Shown here in pieces: positions 23,675 to 31,836 of a stretch of 64,000 bases of DNA (its first letter is position 1; each line of letters begins with the position of its first letter). Both the position numbers and the translations under genes were made by a program. A model generated the notes under the pieces. That model did no database searches. It was given only the letters and a program-made list of their open reading frames with translations, and was not told the origin of the DNA. Source of the DNA: Lachnospiraceae bacterium (GTDB taxonomy: Bacteria > Bacillota > Clostridia > Lachnospirales > Lachnospiraceae); contig JAQUXP010000011.1 of assembly GCA_028692395.1 (NCBI GenBank), positions 1-64,000 of the forward strand, written 5' to 3'.

Positions 23675-25510
23675 ATGTGTGGAATAACAGGATTTCTTGG
23701 ATGTGGTGATTTTGACAAGCGTCAGATGACACTGAAGAGAATGGCAGATAGAATAATCAAAAGAGGACCGGATGATGCCGGATATTATGTTGGAGATGAC
23801 GTGGCACTTGGTATGAGACGTCTTAGCATCATCGGTGTGGATAATGGAAAACAGCCTATCTGGAATGAGGAGAGAAATCTTGTTCTGGTTTATAATGGAG
23901 AGATTTATAATTATCAGGAGCTGAAGGAAGAACTGATTGCAAAGGGACACATCTTTGTAACAGACACTGATTCCGAGGTCCTGATTCATGGTTATGAGGA
24001 ATACGGTGTGGAGCTGCTCCAGAAACTTCGGGGCATGTTTGGCTTTGCAATCTGGGACACTGTGAAAAAGCGTCTGTTTCTTGCAAGAGACATGTTTGGT
24101 ATTAAACCTATGTTCTACAGTAAACAGGGAGAGGAGCTGATCTTTGGCTCTGAGATCAAATCCATCCTGGAGCATCCTTCTGTGAAGAAGGAGTTTCAGG
24201 AGAAAGTACTTCCGGGATATCTTTCTTTTCAGTTTAATCCGCTGGAAGAAACCTTTTTCAAGGGAATCTATCAGCTGCTTCCGGCTCACTATCTGATCTG
24301 GGAAGACGGTGAGATTCAGATTGAAAAGTACTGGAATATCGAGTTTAACTTTAAAGAGGATATGACAGAACAGGAAGCCGTGGAGAAGCTTGAGAAGGTT
24401 ATGCTGGACTCCGTAGAAAAACATAAAATCAGTGATGTGGAGATGGGATCCTTTCTGTCAGGCGGTATAGATTCCTCTTTCCTGGCTGCCACAAGTACCC
24501 TGGAGAAGACCTACAGTGTAGGCTTTGAGTGGGATTCCTGTAATGAGACAGAACTGGCGCAGGAGCTCTGCGATAAGCTTGGTATGCAAAACACAAAGAA
24601 AATTATCACTACAGATGAGTACTGGGCAGGTGTTCCAAAAGTTATCCGTGCACTGGATGAGCCGGTGGCGGATCCTTCGATTATCCCCCTTTATTATCTG
24701 TGCGAGCTGGCGGCAAAGGATGTGAAGGTAGTAATTTCCGGCGAGGGCTCCGACGAGCTCTTTGGCGGATACAATGTTTATCAGACTCCTATAGCTCTGG
24801 GACCGGTAGATAAGCTGCCGATGGGATTCCGTAAGGGCGTGAAGAATCTGATGCAGAAGCTTCCTATCTCCTTCAAGGGAAAAGAGTATATGATCCGTGC
24901 CGGACAGACCATAGAAGAACGTTTTATCGGAAATGCCTATGTATTCCATGCAGATGAAGTACAGGAGCTTTTAAAAGGGGATCACCACGATGCGAAGACA
25001 CCGCAGGAGATCACCGCTCCTTTCTATGAGGCAGTCCATGATATGGATGATATCACAAAGATGCAGTACATAGATATGAACTTCTGGCTTCGTGGAGATA
25101 TCCTTCGCAAGTCCGATCATATCAGCATGGCACATTCTCTTGAGGTACGTGTGCCTTATCTGGATCGCTGTGTGGCAGAGGCTGCATTTACGATTCCTAC
25201 CAGACTGCGGGTGACACCACATGATACCAAGCATTCCTTCCGCAGGATGGCACATAAGTTCCTTCCACCGGAAACTGCTAACCGTAAGAAACTTGGCTTC
25301 CCGGTTCCTATGAAGCGTTGGCTTCGTGAGGATGAATATTATAGTGTCGTGTACAAGAAATTCACCGGAAAGACTGCAGCACGCTATTTCCACAGAAAGA
25401 AGCTGGTAGAACTTCTGGAGACACATAAAAAAGGGAAAAAAGATCTCAGCAGAAAGATTTGGACGATTTATATGTTCCTGCTCTGGTATGATATGAATTT
25501 TGAAGGCTAG
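23675..25510 (+). CDS. asnB: Asparagine synthase (glutamine-hydrolysing)
   Basis: 611 aa from the ATG at 23675, chosen because the protein then begins MCGITGF, exposing Cys as the N-terminal nucleophile of the class II glutaminase domain; AGGAGA lies in front. The longer frame from 23627 would destroy this. The synthetase domain has the PP-loop SFLSGGIDSSFLA and SGEGSDELFGGY. It makes asparagine from aspartate and glutamine. A terminator follows at 25554. Confidence 0.93.
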   Translation: MCGITGFLGCGDFDKRQMTLKRMADRIIKRGPDDAGYYVGDDVALGMRRLSIIGVDNGKQPIWNEERNLVLVYNGEIYNYQELKEELIAKGHIFVTDTDSEVLIHGYEEYGVELLQKLRGMFGFAIWDTVKKRLFLARDMFGIKPMFYSKQGEELIFGSEIKSILEHPSVKKEFQEKVLPGYLSFQFNPLEETFFKGIYQLLPAHYLIWEDGEIQIEKYWNIEFNFKEDMTEQEAVEKLEKVMLDSVEKHKISDVEMGSFLSGGIDSSFLAATSTLEKTYSVGFEWDSCNETELAQELCDKLGMQNTKKIITTDEYWAGVPKVIRALDEPVADPSIIPLYYLCELAAKDVKVVISGEGSDELFGGYNVYQTPIALGPVDKLPMGFRKGVKNLMQKLPISFKGKEYMIRAGQTIEERFIGNAYVFHADEVQELLKGDHHDAKTPQEITAPFYEAVHDMDDITKMQYIDMNFWLRGDILRKSDHISMAHSLEVRVPYLDRCVAEAAFTIPTRLRVTPHDTKHSFRRMAHKFLPPETANRKKLGFPVPMKRWLREDEYYSVVYKKFTGKTAARYFHRKKLVELLETHKKGKKDLSRKIWTIYMFLLWYDMNFEG

Positions 25511-25553
25511 AGCGTGTTTGAAAATGAAATGTTTTGGCTGTACATGAAGTGTG

Positions 25554-25586
25554 GAATCCGGCACGTGATGCGCCGGATTCTTTTTT
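25554..25586 (+). terminator. Intrinsic terminator between asnB and the exporter gene
   Basis: GAATCCGGC (25554-25562) pairs perfectly with GCCGGATTC (25572-25580), then TTTTTT. It ends a few nucleotides before the ribosome binding site of the next gene, leaving no room for a separate promoter after it. Confidence 0.9.
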
Positions 25587-25598
25587 AAAGGAGTATTT

Positions 25599-26495
25599 AT
25601 GTTTATTGATGTATTAAAAGATACGGTTATTGATACCGTCAAACTGCTTCCCTTCCTTTTCCTGACTTATCTGGCTATGGAGTATCTGGAACACAAAACC
25701 GGAGAAAAATCAAAGCATATGCTGAAGGGGGCAGGAAAGCTTGGACCGGTTGCAGGCGGGCTGATCGGAGCATTTCCACAGTGTGGATTTTCCGCAGCAG
25801 CCTCCAGTCTGTATTCCGGCGGTGTAATTACCATGGGAACTCTTCTGGCTGTCTTTTTGTCCACTTCGGATGAGATGCTGCCTATCTTTATCTCTGAGGC
25901 AGTTCCGGTGAGCATGATCCTGAAGATCCTGGGAATAAAGGTGGTACTGGGAATTGTCACAGGACTGCTGATAGATCTGGGACTGAAATTTGTTCTGGGA
26001 AAACAGCAGGAGATAGAAGAAAAGCACCATCACCATAAGGAACATCACGAGAAAGACATCCATGATCTCTGCGAGCATGAGCATTGCCACTGCGAGGAAG
26101 GAAGTATTCTGAAATCTGCACTTCTTCATACCGTACAGATTACGCTGTTTATCTTTTTGATTTCCTTTGTCATTGGTTTTGCTGTGGAACTGGTAGGACA
26201 GGAGCAGATTGCAGCAGTGCTTGCCAACCGTCCCATCGTGGGTGTCTTTCTGGCAGGCATTGTAGGGCTGATACCAAACTGCGCCGCCTCCGTGGTGATC
26301 ACACAGCTTTATCTGGCAGGAGTGTTAGGCCTTGGACAGATGATGGCAGGGCTTCTGGTGGGCGCAGGAGTGGGTATCCTGGTGCTGTGCAGAACGAATA
26401 AAAATGCGAAAGAAAATCTTAGTATTATTGCACTGCTCTACGGAACGGGTGTAATATGGGGCATATTGATAGAACTTACAGGCATTGCCCTGTAG
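25599..26495 (+). CDS. Putative heavy-metal exporter permease (ArsP_2-like) with His-rich loop
   Basis: 298 aa, two similar halves of four to five membrane segments each. The halves carry matching motifs, GAFPQCGFSAAASSLYSGG and LIPNCAASVVITQLYLAG, each with a Pro-x-Cys pair. A cytoplasmic-looking linker (about residues 140-168) is rich in His and Glu/Cys: EEKHHHHKEHHEKD and CEHEHCHCEE, likely metal-binding. It resembles the family annotated as putative manganese/arsenic or heavy-metal exporters. The metal is not known. AAAGGAG begins right after the upstream terminator, implying attenuation or read-through from asnB. Confidence 0.7.
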   Translation: MFIDVLKDTVIDTVKLLPFLFLTYLAMEYLEHKTGEKSKHMLKGAGKLGPVAGGLIGAFPQCGFSAAASSLYSGGVITMGTLLAVFLSTSDEMLPIFISEAVPVSMILKILGIKVVLGIVTGLLIDLGLKFVLGKQQEIEEKHHHHKEHHEKDIHDLCEHEHCHCEEGSILKSALLHTVQITLFIFLISFVIGFAVELVGQEQIAAVLANRPIVGVFLAGIVGLIPNCAASVVITQLYLAGVLGLGQMMAGLLVGAGVGILVLCRTNKNAKENLSIIALLYGTGVIWGILIELTGIAL

Positions 26496-26509
26496 ACAGG
26501 TGAGCGTAA

Positions 26510-28561
26510 ATGGAATATTTTGTTACAAAGAAGCAAAAGATAAAGCTTACAGCAGGCATGCTGTACTGGAGTCTGGTTTTGACATTTCTCCTTGCCGGCC
26601 AGTCAAAGATTATAACCGGAACCGGAAGTATGGGACGGCGGCATACCCTGGTGTTTCTGGGTGTGCTTTCCTTTTTGGTGTTCTCTGCTGTTTTTTCGCT
26701 TTATCGCAGTATGAGAATGAAAAAGGAAAAACAGCCGGTTGCTCATGCCGGGATCTGGCAGTATCTTCTATTGTTTGGGGATGCAGTTTATGTGTTTTTT
26801 GAGATAGAATTGATCAACAATCCCCTGCTGGGTGAGATGAAGATTGGATATATGGCACTGAATGTGGCAATTATCTTTGTGCTGCTTCTGGCTCTCTATG
26901 TTCTGCTGAATTCCTGGAGACTGGCACTTCTGATATGGAATGTGTTTTATTACATCCTGAGTCTGGTATTTTATTATGTATATCTGTTTCGTGGAGAACC
27001 ATTTCAGTTTATCGATATCTACAGTATGGGAACGGCAGCCGAGGTTGCAGGGGGCTATCAGTTTTCTGCCAGCTCAGAGATTCTGGTTTTTACAGTGTTG
27101 ACCCTCTGTCTGCTTTCTGTGATTTCTCAGAGCAGGAATTACTGTCTGGCAAAGAAAAAAATCTGGAAGGTGATTCCACGGGCATTGACAGCGGGCGGAT
27201 TGTGCCTTCTGTATTATCTCTATCTGAATACCGGCTGGAACGGTGATGTGGGAATCCTTACTGATCTGTACCGGCCATATCAAACCTATCAGGAGTATGG
27301 TACCACTACCGGATTTCTGTGTGTGGCAAAATACATGCGTGTGACTCCACCCGATGGATATTCCGTAAAAGCTGCTGAAAAAATTGCGAAGGATTCCAAG
27401 AAGAAAATAGATGCAGCGCAGGAAACACAGCAGACAACAGATACTGAAGGTACTGTGACAAAGCCTGTGAATATTATTGCTATTATGAATGAATCCTGGG
27501 CGGATTACCGCTATCTGGGAGACTTTCAGACTACAGAGCCTTTTATGGAGTATTATGATTCCATGCAGGAAAACACGATCAAGGGACACACCCTGGTGTG
27601 CATCCAGGGAGGTGGAACCGCCAAGACGGAATACGAATTCCTGACCGGTAATTCCGTAAAGCGTTTTCCGGGTATGGTGCCCTATGTCAGTTATTTTACC
27701 CATGATCAATATTCTCTGGTTACCACACTGGAGGCCCAGGGTTATCAGTCGGCGGCGATGCATCCCAACAAAGGATCTAACTGGAAGAGAACCAGCGCCT
27801 ATCGTCTTTTGAATTTTGATCACTTTTATACCATCGATGATTTTGATTCCAGTGCGATGCGGATTCGTCAGCATATCAGTGATCAGGCAAATTATGAGAA
27901 AATTATAGATGTGATTCAGTCTAAGAAAAACCCGGAGGATCCCTTCTTCCTTTTTGATGTCACGATGCAGAATCATGGTGGCTACACCGATGAAGCCTAT
28001 AAGGGAAATGTTGAGACTGTGGGATATACAGACAGTGCTGTGAATCAGTATCTGTCGCTTTTACAGGATACGGATCGGGCACTTCAATACCTGATTGAAT
28101 ACTTTAAAAGCTGTGATCAGCCGACCATGATCGTGATGTTCGGTGATCATTATCCGGATATGCCGGACAGCTTTACGCAGTGGATTACAGGAAAAAGCTA
28201 TGAGGACAGTACTCTGGAAGAGCAGGAAAAATATTTTGCAACCCCCTTCTTTATCTGGGCGAATTATGACATTCCAGAGGCGGATGGTATCTTGACAAGC
28301 ACCAACTATCTGTCTACAATCATGTTAGAGCAGACAGGGCTTACCGAAACTTCTTATAACAGTTATCTGTCAGAATTGATGCAGGAGATGCCTGCCCTGA
28401 ATCATCTGGGATATAAGGACAAAACCGGTGCATTTACAGCCTGGGATGCGGCAGAGCCTTCCTATGAAAAACTGGAACAGCAATATGAGATTTTACAATA
28501 TAACGAACTGACAGAGGACTCCGACAGACTGGATAAGTTTTTCCTGCCATCGGTGAAATAA
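26510..28561 (+). CDS. LTA synthase-like membrane sulfatase-fold transferase
   Basis: 683 aa. Five to six membrane segments in the first 240 residues, then an extracellular alkaline-phosphatase/sulfatase-fold domain starting NIIAIMNESWAD. The predicted catalytic Thr is in GGGTAKTEYEFLTG, the metal site includes MFGDHYPD, and NHGGYTDE is also present. Family members move glycerol-phosphate from phosphatidylglycerol to envelope polymers (lipoteichoic acid, other glycans). It starts 14 nt after the exporter gene. The exact acceptor is not predictable. Confidence 0.82.
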   Translation: MEYFVTKKQKIKLTAGMLYWSLVLTFLLAGQSKIITGTGSMGRRHTLVFLGVLSFLVFSAVFSLYRSMRMKKEKQPVAHAGIWQYLLLFGDAVYVFFEIELINNPLLGEMKIGYMALNVAIIFVLLLALYVLLNSWRLALLIWNVFYYILSLVFYYVYLFRGEPFQFIDIYSMGTAAEVAGGYQFSASSEILVFTVLTLCLLSVISQSRNYCLAKKKIWKVIPRALTAGGLCLLYYLYLNTGWNGDVGILTDLYRPYQTYQEYGTTTGFLCVAKYMRVTPPDGYSVKAAEKIAKDSKKKIDAAQETQQTTDTEGTVTKPVNIIAIMNESWADYRYLGDFQTTEPFMEYYDSMQENTIKGHTLVCIQGGGTAKTEYEFLTGNSVKRFPGMVPYVSYFTHDQYSLVTTLEAQGYQSAAMHPNKGSNWKRTSAYRLLNFDHFYTIDDFDSSAMRIRQHISDQANYEKIIDVIQSKKNPEDPFFLFDVTMQNHGGYTDEAYKGNVETVGYTDSAVNQYLSLLQDTDRALQYLIEYFKSCDQPTMIVMFGDHYPDMPDSFTQWITGKSYEDSTLEEQEKYFATPFFIWANYDIPEADGILTSTNYLSTIMLEQTGLTETSYNSYLSELMQEMPALNHLGYKDKTGAFTAWDAAEPSYEKLEQQYEILQYNELTEDSDRLDKFFLPSVK

Positions 28562-28567
28562 TCTGTT

Positions 28568-28596
28568 TTGACATGCCACACATCTTATGATAGAAT
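28568..28596 (+). promoter_or_regulatory. Promoter of ABC-F gene
   Basis: TTGACA (28568-28573), 17-bp spacer, TAGAAT (28591-28596). The leader of about 60 nt holds a GC-rich hairpin near 28613-28637 (AGCGGACG...CGTCTGCGCT), a possible control point. Confidence 0.75.
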
Positions 28597-28662
28597 GTGA
28601 ACGCAGCACAGCGGACGTTTTGGGCGTCTGCGCTACCGCAAAAGAAGCGAGGAGGATATATT

Positions 28663-30294
28663 ATGATAGCAGCAAGTAATGTAACACTGCGCGTTGGGAA
28701 AAAGGCACTTTTTGAGGATGTTAATATCAAGTTTACCGAGGGTAACTGTTATGGACTGATCGGTGCGAACGGTGCAGGAAAATCAACATTTCTTAAGATC
28801 CTTTCCGGACAGCTCGAGCCTACGAATGGTGATGTGATCATCACATCAGGACAGAGACTTTCCTTTTTGGAGCAGGATCATTTTAAATATGATACACATA
28901 CCGTACTGGATACTGTCATTATGGGTAATGCCAGACTGTATGAGATTATGAAGGAAAAAGATGCTCTTTACGCAAAAGAGGATTTTACCGATGAAGACGG
29001 AATCAAGGCAAGTGAACTGGAAGGGGAATTTGCCGAGATGGATGGCTGGGAAGCAGAATCCGGCGCAGAGCAGCTTTTGAATGGTCTGGGTATCGGAACA
29101 GACATTCACTATTCCCTTATGGCAGATCTGAATGGTTCACAGAAGGTGAAGGTACTGCTGGCAAAAGCTCTGTTCGGCAATCCGGACATCCTTCTGCTGG
29201 ATGAGCCTACCAACCATCTGGATCTGGATGCTATCGCCTGGCTGGAGGAGTTCCTGATTAACTTTGAAAACACGGTAATCGTGGTATCCCATGACCGTTA
29301 TTTCCTGAATAAGGTCTGTACTCACACGGCGGATATTGATTACGGAAAGATTCAGCTGTATGCCGGAAACTATGATTTCTGGTTTGAATCCAGTCAGCTT
29401 TTGATGAAACAGATGAAAGAAGCCAACAAGAAAAAAGAAGAGAAGATCAAGGAACTGCAGGATTTTATCAGCCGATTCAGTGCCAATGCTTCCAAGAGTA
29501 AGCAGGCTACTTCCCGTAAGAAGGCTTTGGAGAAGATTGAACTGGATGAAATTCGTCCTTCCAGCAGAAAATATCCTTATATCGATTTTCGTCCGGAACG
29601 TGAGATCGGAAATGAAGTGCTTCAGGTGGAGAATCTTACCAAAGTAATTGATGGAGAAACCGTACTGGATCATCTGAATTTTACCCTCAATCGTGAAGAT
29701 AAGGTTGCATTTGTAGGGTCTAATGAACTTGCAAAGACAACCCTGTTCAAGATTTTAATTGGGGAGATGGAACCGGATGAAGGAAGCTATAAGTGGGGGA
29801 TCACCACCTCTCAGACTTATTTTCCAAAGGATAATACTGCAGAATTTGATAACGATCTGACCATCGCAGACTGGCTGACTCAGTATTCCGAGAATAAAGA
29901 TGTCACTTATGTACGAGGCTTCCTGGGCCGTATGCTTTTTGCCGGTGAGGATGGCGTGAAACGTGTCCGGATCCTGTCCGGAGGTGAGAAAGTAAGATGT
30001 CTGTTATCAAAGATGATGATTTCCGGGGCAAATGTACTGCTTCTGGACGAGCCCACCAACCATCTGGATATGGAGTCTATCACAGCACTGAATAATGGTC
30101 TGGTGAAATTCCAGGGAGTGATTCTGTTCGCATCCCATGACCACCAGTTTGTTCAGACTACAGCTAACCGTATTATGGAGATTGTTCCAGGCGGTGCGTT
30201 GATTGATAAGATCACAACCTACGATGAATATCTGGAGAGTGATGAGATGGCAAGAAAACGTCAGGTTTATACTATGACGGAGGAGGATAACTAG
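28663..30294 (+). CDS. ABC-F family ATPase
   Basis: 543 aa, two ABC domains, no membrane segments. First Walker A GANGAGKST; Walker B LLLDEPTNHLDLDA; the linker (about 240-300) is rich in Lys/Glu. The second domain has signature LSGGEKVRCLL and LLLDEPTNHLDMES. The first signature is altered (LNGSQKVKV) and the second P-loop reads GSNELAKTT, lacking the usual glycine before Lys. Start at 28663 after GAGGAGG; the frame from 28597 lies in the leader. ABC-F proteins act on ribosomes; the resemblance is to YbiT/YkpA-type members. Antibiotic resistance is not implied. Confidence 0.85.
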   Translation: MIAASNVTLRVGKKALFEDVNIKFTEGNCYGLIGANGAGKSTFLKILSGQLEPTNGDVIITSGQRLSFLEQDHFKYDTHTVLDTVIMGNARLYEIMKEKDALYAKEDFTDEDGIKASELEGEFAEMDGWEAESGAEQLLNGLGIGTDIHYSLMADLNGSQKVKVLLAKALFGNPDILLLDEPTNHLDLDAIAWLEEFLINFENTVIVVSHDRYFLNKVCTHTADIDYGKIQLYAGNYDFWFESSQLLMKQMKEANKKKEEKIKELQDFISRFSANASKSKQATSRKKALEKIELDEIRPSSRKYPYIDFRPEREIGNEVLQVENLTKVIDGETVLDHLNFTLNREDKVAFVGSNELAKTTLFKILIGEMEPDEGSYKWGITTSQTYFPKDNTAEFDNDLTIADWLTQYSENKDVTYVRGFLGRMLFAGEDGVKRVRILSGGEKVRCLLSKMMISGANVLLLDEPTNHLDMESITALNNGLVKFQGVILFASHDHQFVQTTANRIMEIVPGGALIDKITTYDEYLESDEMARKRQVYTMTEEDN

Positions 30295-30297
30295 AAG

Positions 30298-31122
30298 ATG
30301 AAGCGACCTGTTCTGGTAATCATGGCAGCAGGACTCGGCAGTCGTTATGGGGGTTATAAACAGATGGAGCCCATCGACGATCAGGGGCATATTCTGATGG
30401 AATATTCCATCTATGATGCACTGACTGCAGGGTTCCGGGAAGTAATTCTGATACTGAAAAGATCACAGGAGGCAGTCTTTAAGGAAACGGTGGGAAAACG
30501 TCTCTCCCGTTTTGTGAAGGTGCATTATGTGGCTCAGGAGCTTCAGGATCTACCGGAGGGATTTGCTGTGCCAAGGGGAAGAGAAAAACCCTGGGGAACA
30601 GGACACGCTGTATTGAGCTGTATCTATACACTGAATGAAGCACCATTTGCAGTGATCAATGCAGATGCCTATTACGGAAAGCGGGCATTTGCACTGGCCT
30701 ACAACTATCTGATCAGTCATCTGGATGACAGCGTTTTTCATTATGCCATGATTCAATATTCCAACAGCTGCAGTACCAGCAGGGGCGAAACGCTTCCTGC
30801 TGTATGTCAGATGGCAAATGATGGAAAAATGTGGGCGTTTACTGACAGTGTCCTGGATGAACTGCAGAGCCGCTTTCCTGTGTTTCTGGAACAGTCCCAA
30901 AAGAATCCCATGGAGGCAGAATATCTGCTTCCAACTGTGGTAAATGAACTGCTGCAGGAGGGAAAGGCAGATGTGAAGGTGTTGCGAACCGATGACAGAT
31001 GGTATGGCATTACCTACCGTTCTGATCAGAAGGTAGTGCAGGCAGCTATCCGGGATATGCAGAAAATGGGCCTTTACCCGAACTATCTCTGGAGAGAAAA
31101 CAAGCATATTCGAACTTTGTAA
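30298..31122 (+). CDS. Nucleotidyltransferase-fold protein, shorter than relatives
   Basis: 274 aa with an N-terminal sugar-nucleotide transferase signature (VIMAAGLGSRYGGYKQMEPID), GTGHAVL and the metal-binding INADAYYG. The C-terminal EAEYLLPTVVNELL and DDRWYGITY are typical of a family of about 300 aa in Lachnospiraceae. From memory, the middle of such proteins has an acidic insertion after the strand carrying RGxC; here CSTSRGETLPAVCQMANDGK leads quickly to WAFTDSVL, about 30 residues short. It follows the ABC-F gene by 3 nt. Substrate unknown. Confidence 0.7.
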   Translation: MKRPVLVIMAAGLGSRYGGYKQMEPIDDQGHILMEYSIYDALTAGFREVILILKRSQEAVFKETVGKRLSRFVKVHYVAQELQDLPEGFAVPRGREKPWGTGHAVLSCIYTLNEAPFAVINADAYYGKRAFALAYNYLISHLDDSVFHYAMIQYSNSCSTSRGETLPAVCQMANDGKMWAFTDSVLDELQSRFPVFLEQSQKNPMEAEYLLPTVVNELLQEGKADVKVLRTDDRWYGITYRSDQKVVQAAIRDMQKMGLYPNYLWRENKHIRTL

Positions 31123-31132
31123 GGAGTAACGT

Positions 31133-31678
31133 ATGAACAAGAACAGAAAACAGATACAATCAATTGTAATAGTAGGGATGATGACAGCCATATTGTCTGT
31201 GCTGTCTATTCTGCAGATTCCCATGCCCACAGGCGTGCCTGTGACCCTTCAGACCTTCGCAGTAGCACTGTGCGGATATGTCCTCGGGGAAAAGAAAGGT
31301 TCTTTGGCGGTGGCGCTTTATCTGCTGCTGGGACTGATCGGAGTGCCTGTCTACTCTGGTATGACGGCAGGACCGGGGATTTTGTTTGGCATGAGTGGAG
31401 GCTTTCTCTTCGGCTTTGTGGGAATGACACTGATTACAGGAATTTCTGTTCGGTATCACAATGTTGCCGCCAAAGCTGTCCTGAGTCTGGCAGGGCTGAT
31501 GCTGTGCCATCTCCTGGGTGTTATTCAGTTTTCCCTGGTGACAGGAACCGGATTTTTCAAGTCTATTTTGCTGGTTTCCCTGCCTTATCTGATCAAGGAT
31601 GTCTTATCCGTTGCAGGTGCCTACCTGGTAAGCATTGCGGTCAGAAAAGGCATCGCCCATGCAGGAGTAGCTTATTAA
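31133..31678 (+). CDS. bioY: Biotin transporter substrate-binding subunit (BioY)
   Basis: 181 aa, about six membrane segments. The S-component of an energy-coupling-factor transporter that binds biotin in the membrane. Typical blocks: TGVPVTLQTFAVALCGYVLG near the N-terminus and GLIGVPVYSGMTAGPGILFGMSGGFLFGF in the middle. The ECF ATPases and T-component are not in the window, so it probably uses a shared module encoded elsewhere. A terminator follows. Confidence 0.9.
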   Translation: MNKNRKQIQSIVIVGMMTAILSVLSILQIPMPTGVPVTLQTFAVALCGYVLGEKKGSLAVALYLLLGLIGVPVYSGMTAGPGILFGMSGGFLFGFVGMTLITGISVRYHNVAAKAVLSLAGLMLCHLLGVIQFSLVTGTGFFKSILLVSLPYLIKDVLSVAGAYLVSIAVRKGIAHAGVAY

Positions 31679-31690
31679 TTTTTTCCCTAG

Positions 31691-31746
31691 AAGAACGTCT
31701 TTCTGCCGAAAATTATTTTCCCGGAAAAGCCGTTCTTTCTTTTTAC
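31691..31746 (+). terminator. Terminator after bioY
   Basis: AAGAACG (31691-31697) pairs with CGTTCTT (31731-31737), with further inner pairing of CTTT and CCG with CGG and AAAG, then a T-rich tail to 31745. Confidence 0.7.
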
Positions 31747-31765
31747 CATTACAAGATCATAACAG

Positions 31766-31824
31766 GTTACTGTTCGCACAGGACTGGGCATTTACTGCAC
31801 AGTCTGTGAGAAAGTGAAACAAGA
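31766..31824 (+). repeat. Partial copy of dispersed repeat before sbcD
   Basis: GTTACTGTTCGCACAGG through AAGTGAAACAAGA, related to 4745-4803, 873 and 47578. The hairpin GGACTGGGCA / TGCACAGTC is kept in part. It ends just before the AGGAGG of sbcD. Confidence 0.7.
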
Positions 31825-31836
31825 CAGGAGGGACCT

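Noticed and set aside
28663-30294. ABC-F protein as an antibiotic resistance factor
   Set aside because: Motifs resemble the housekeeping YbiT/YkpA type; no resistance-type extended linker or resistance leader peptide is seen.
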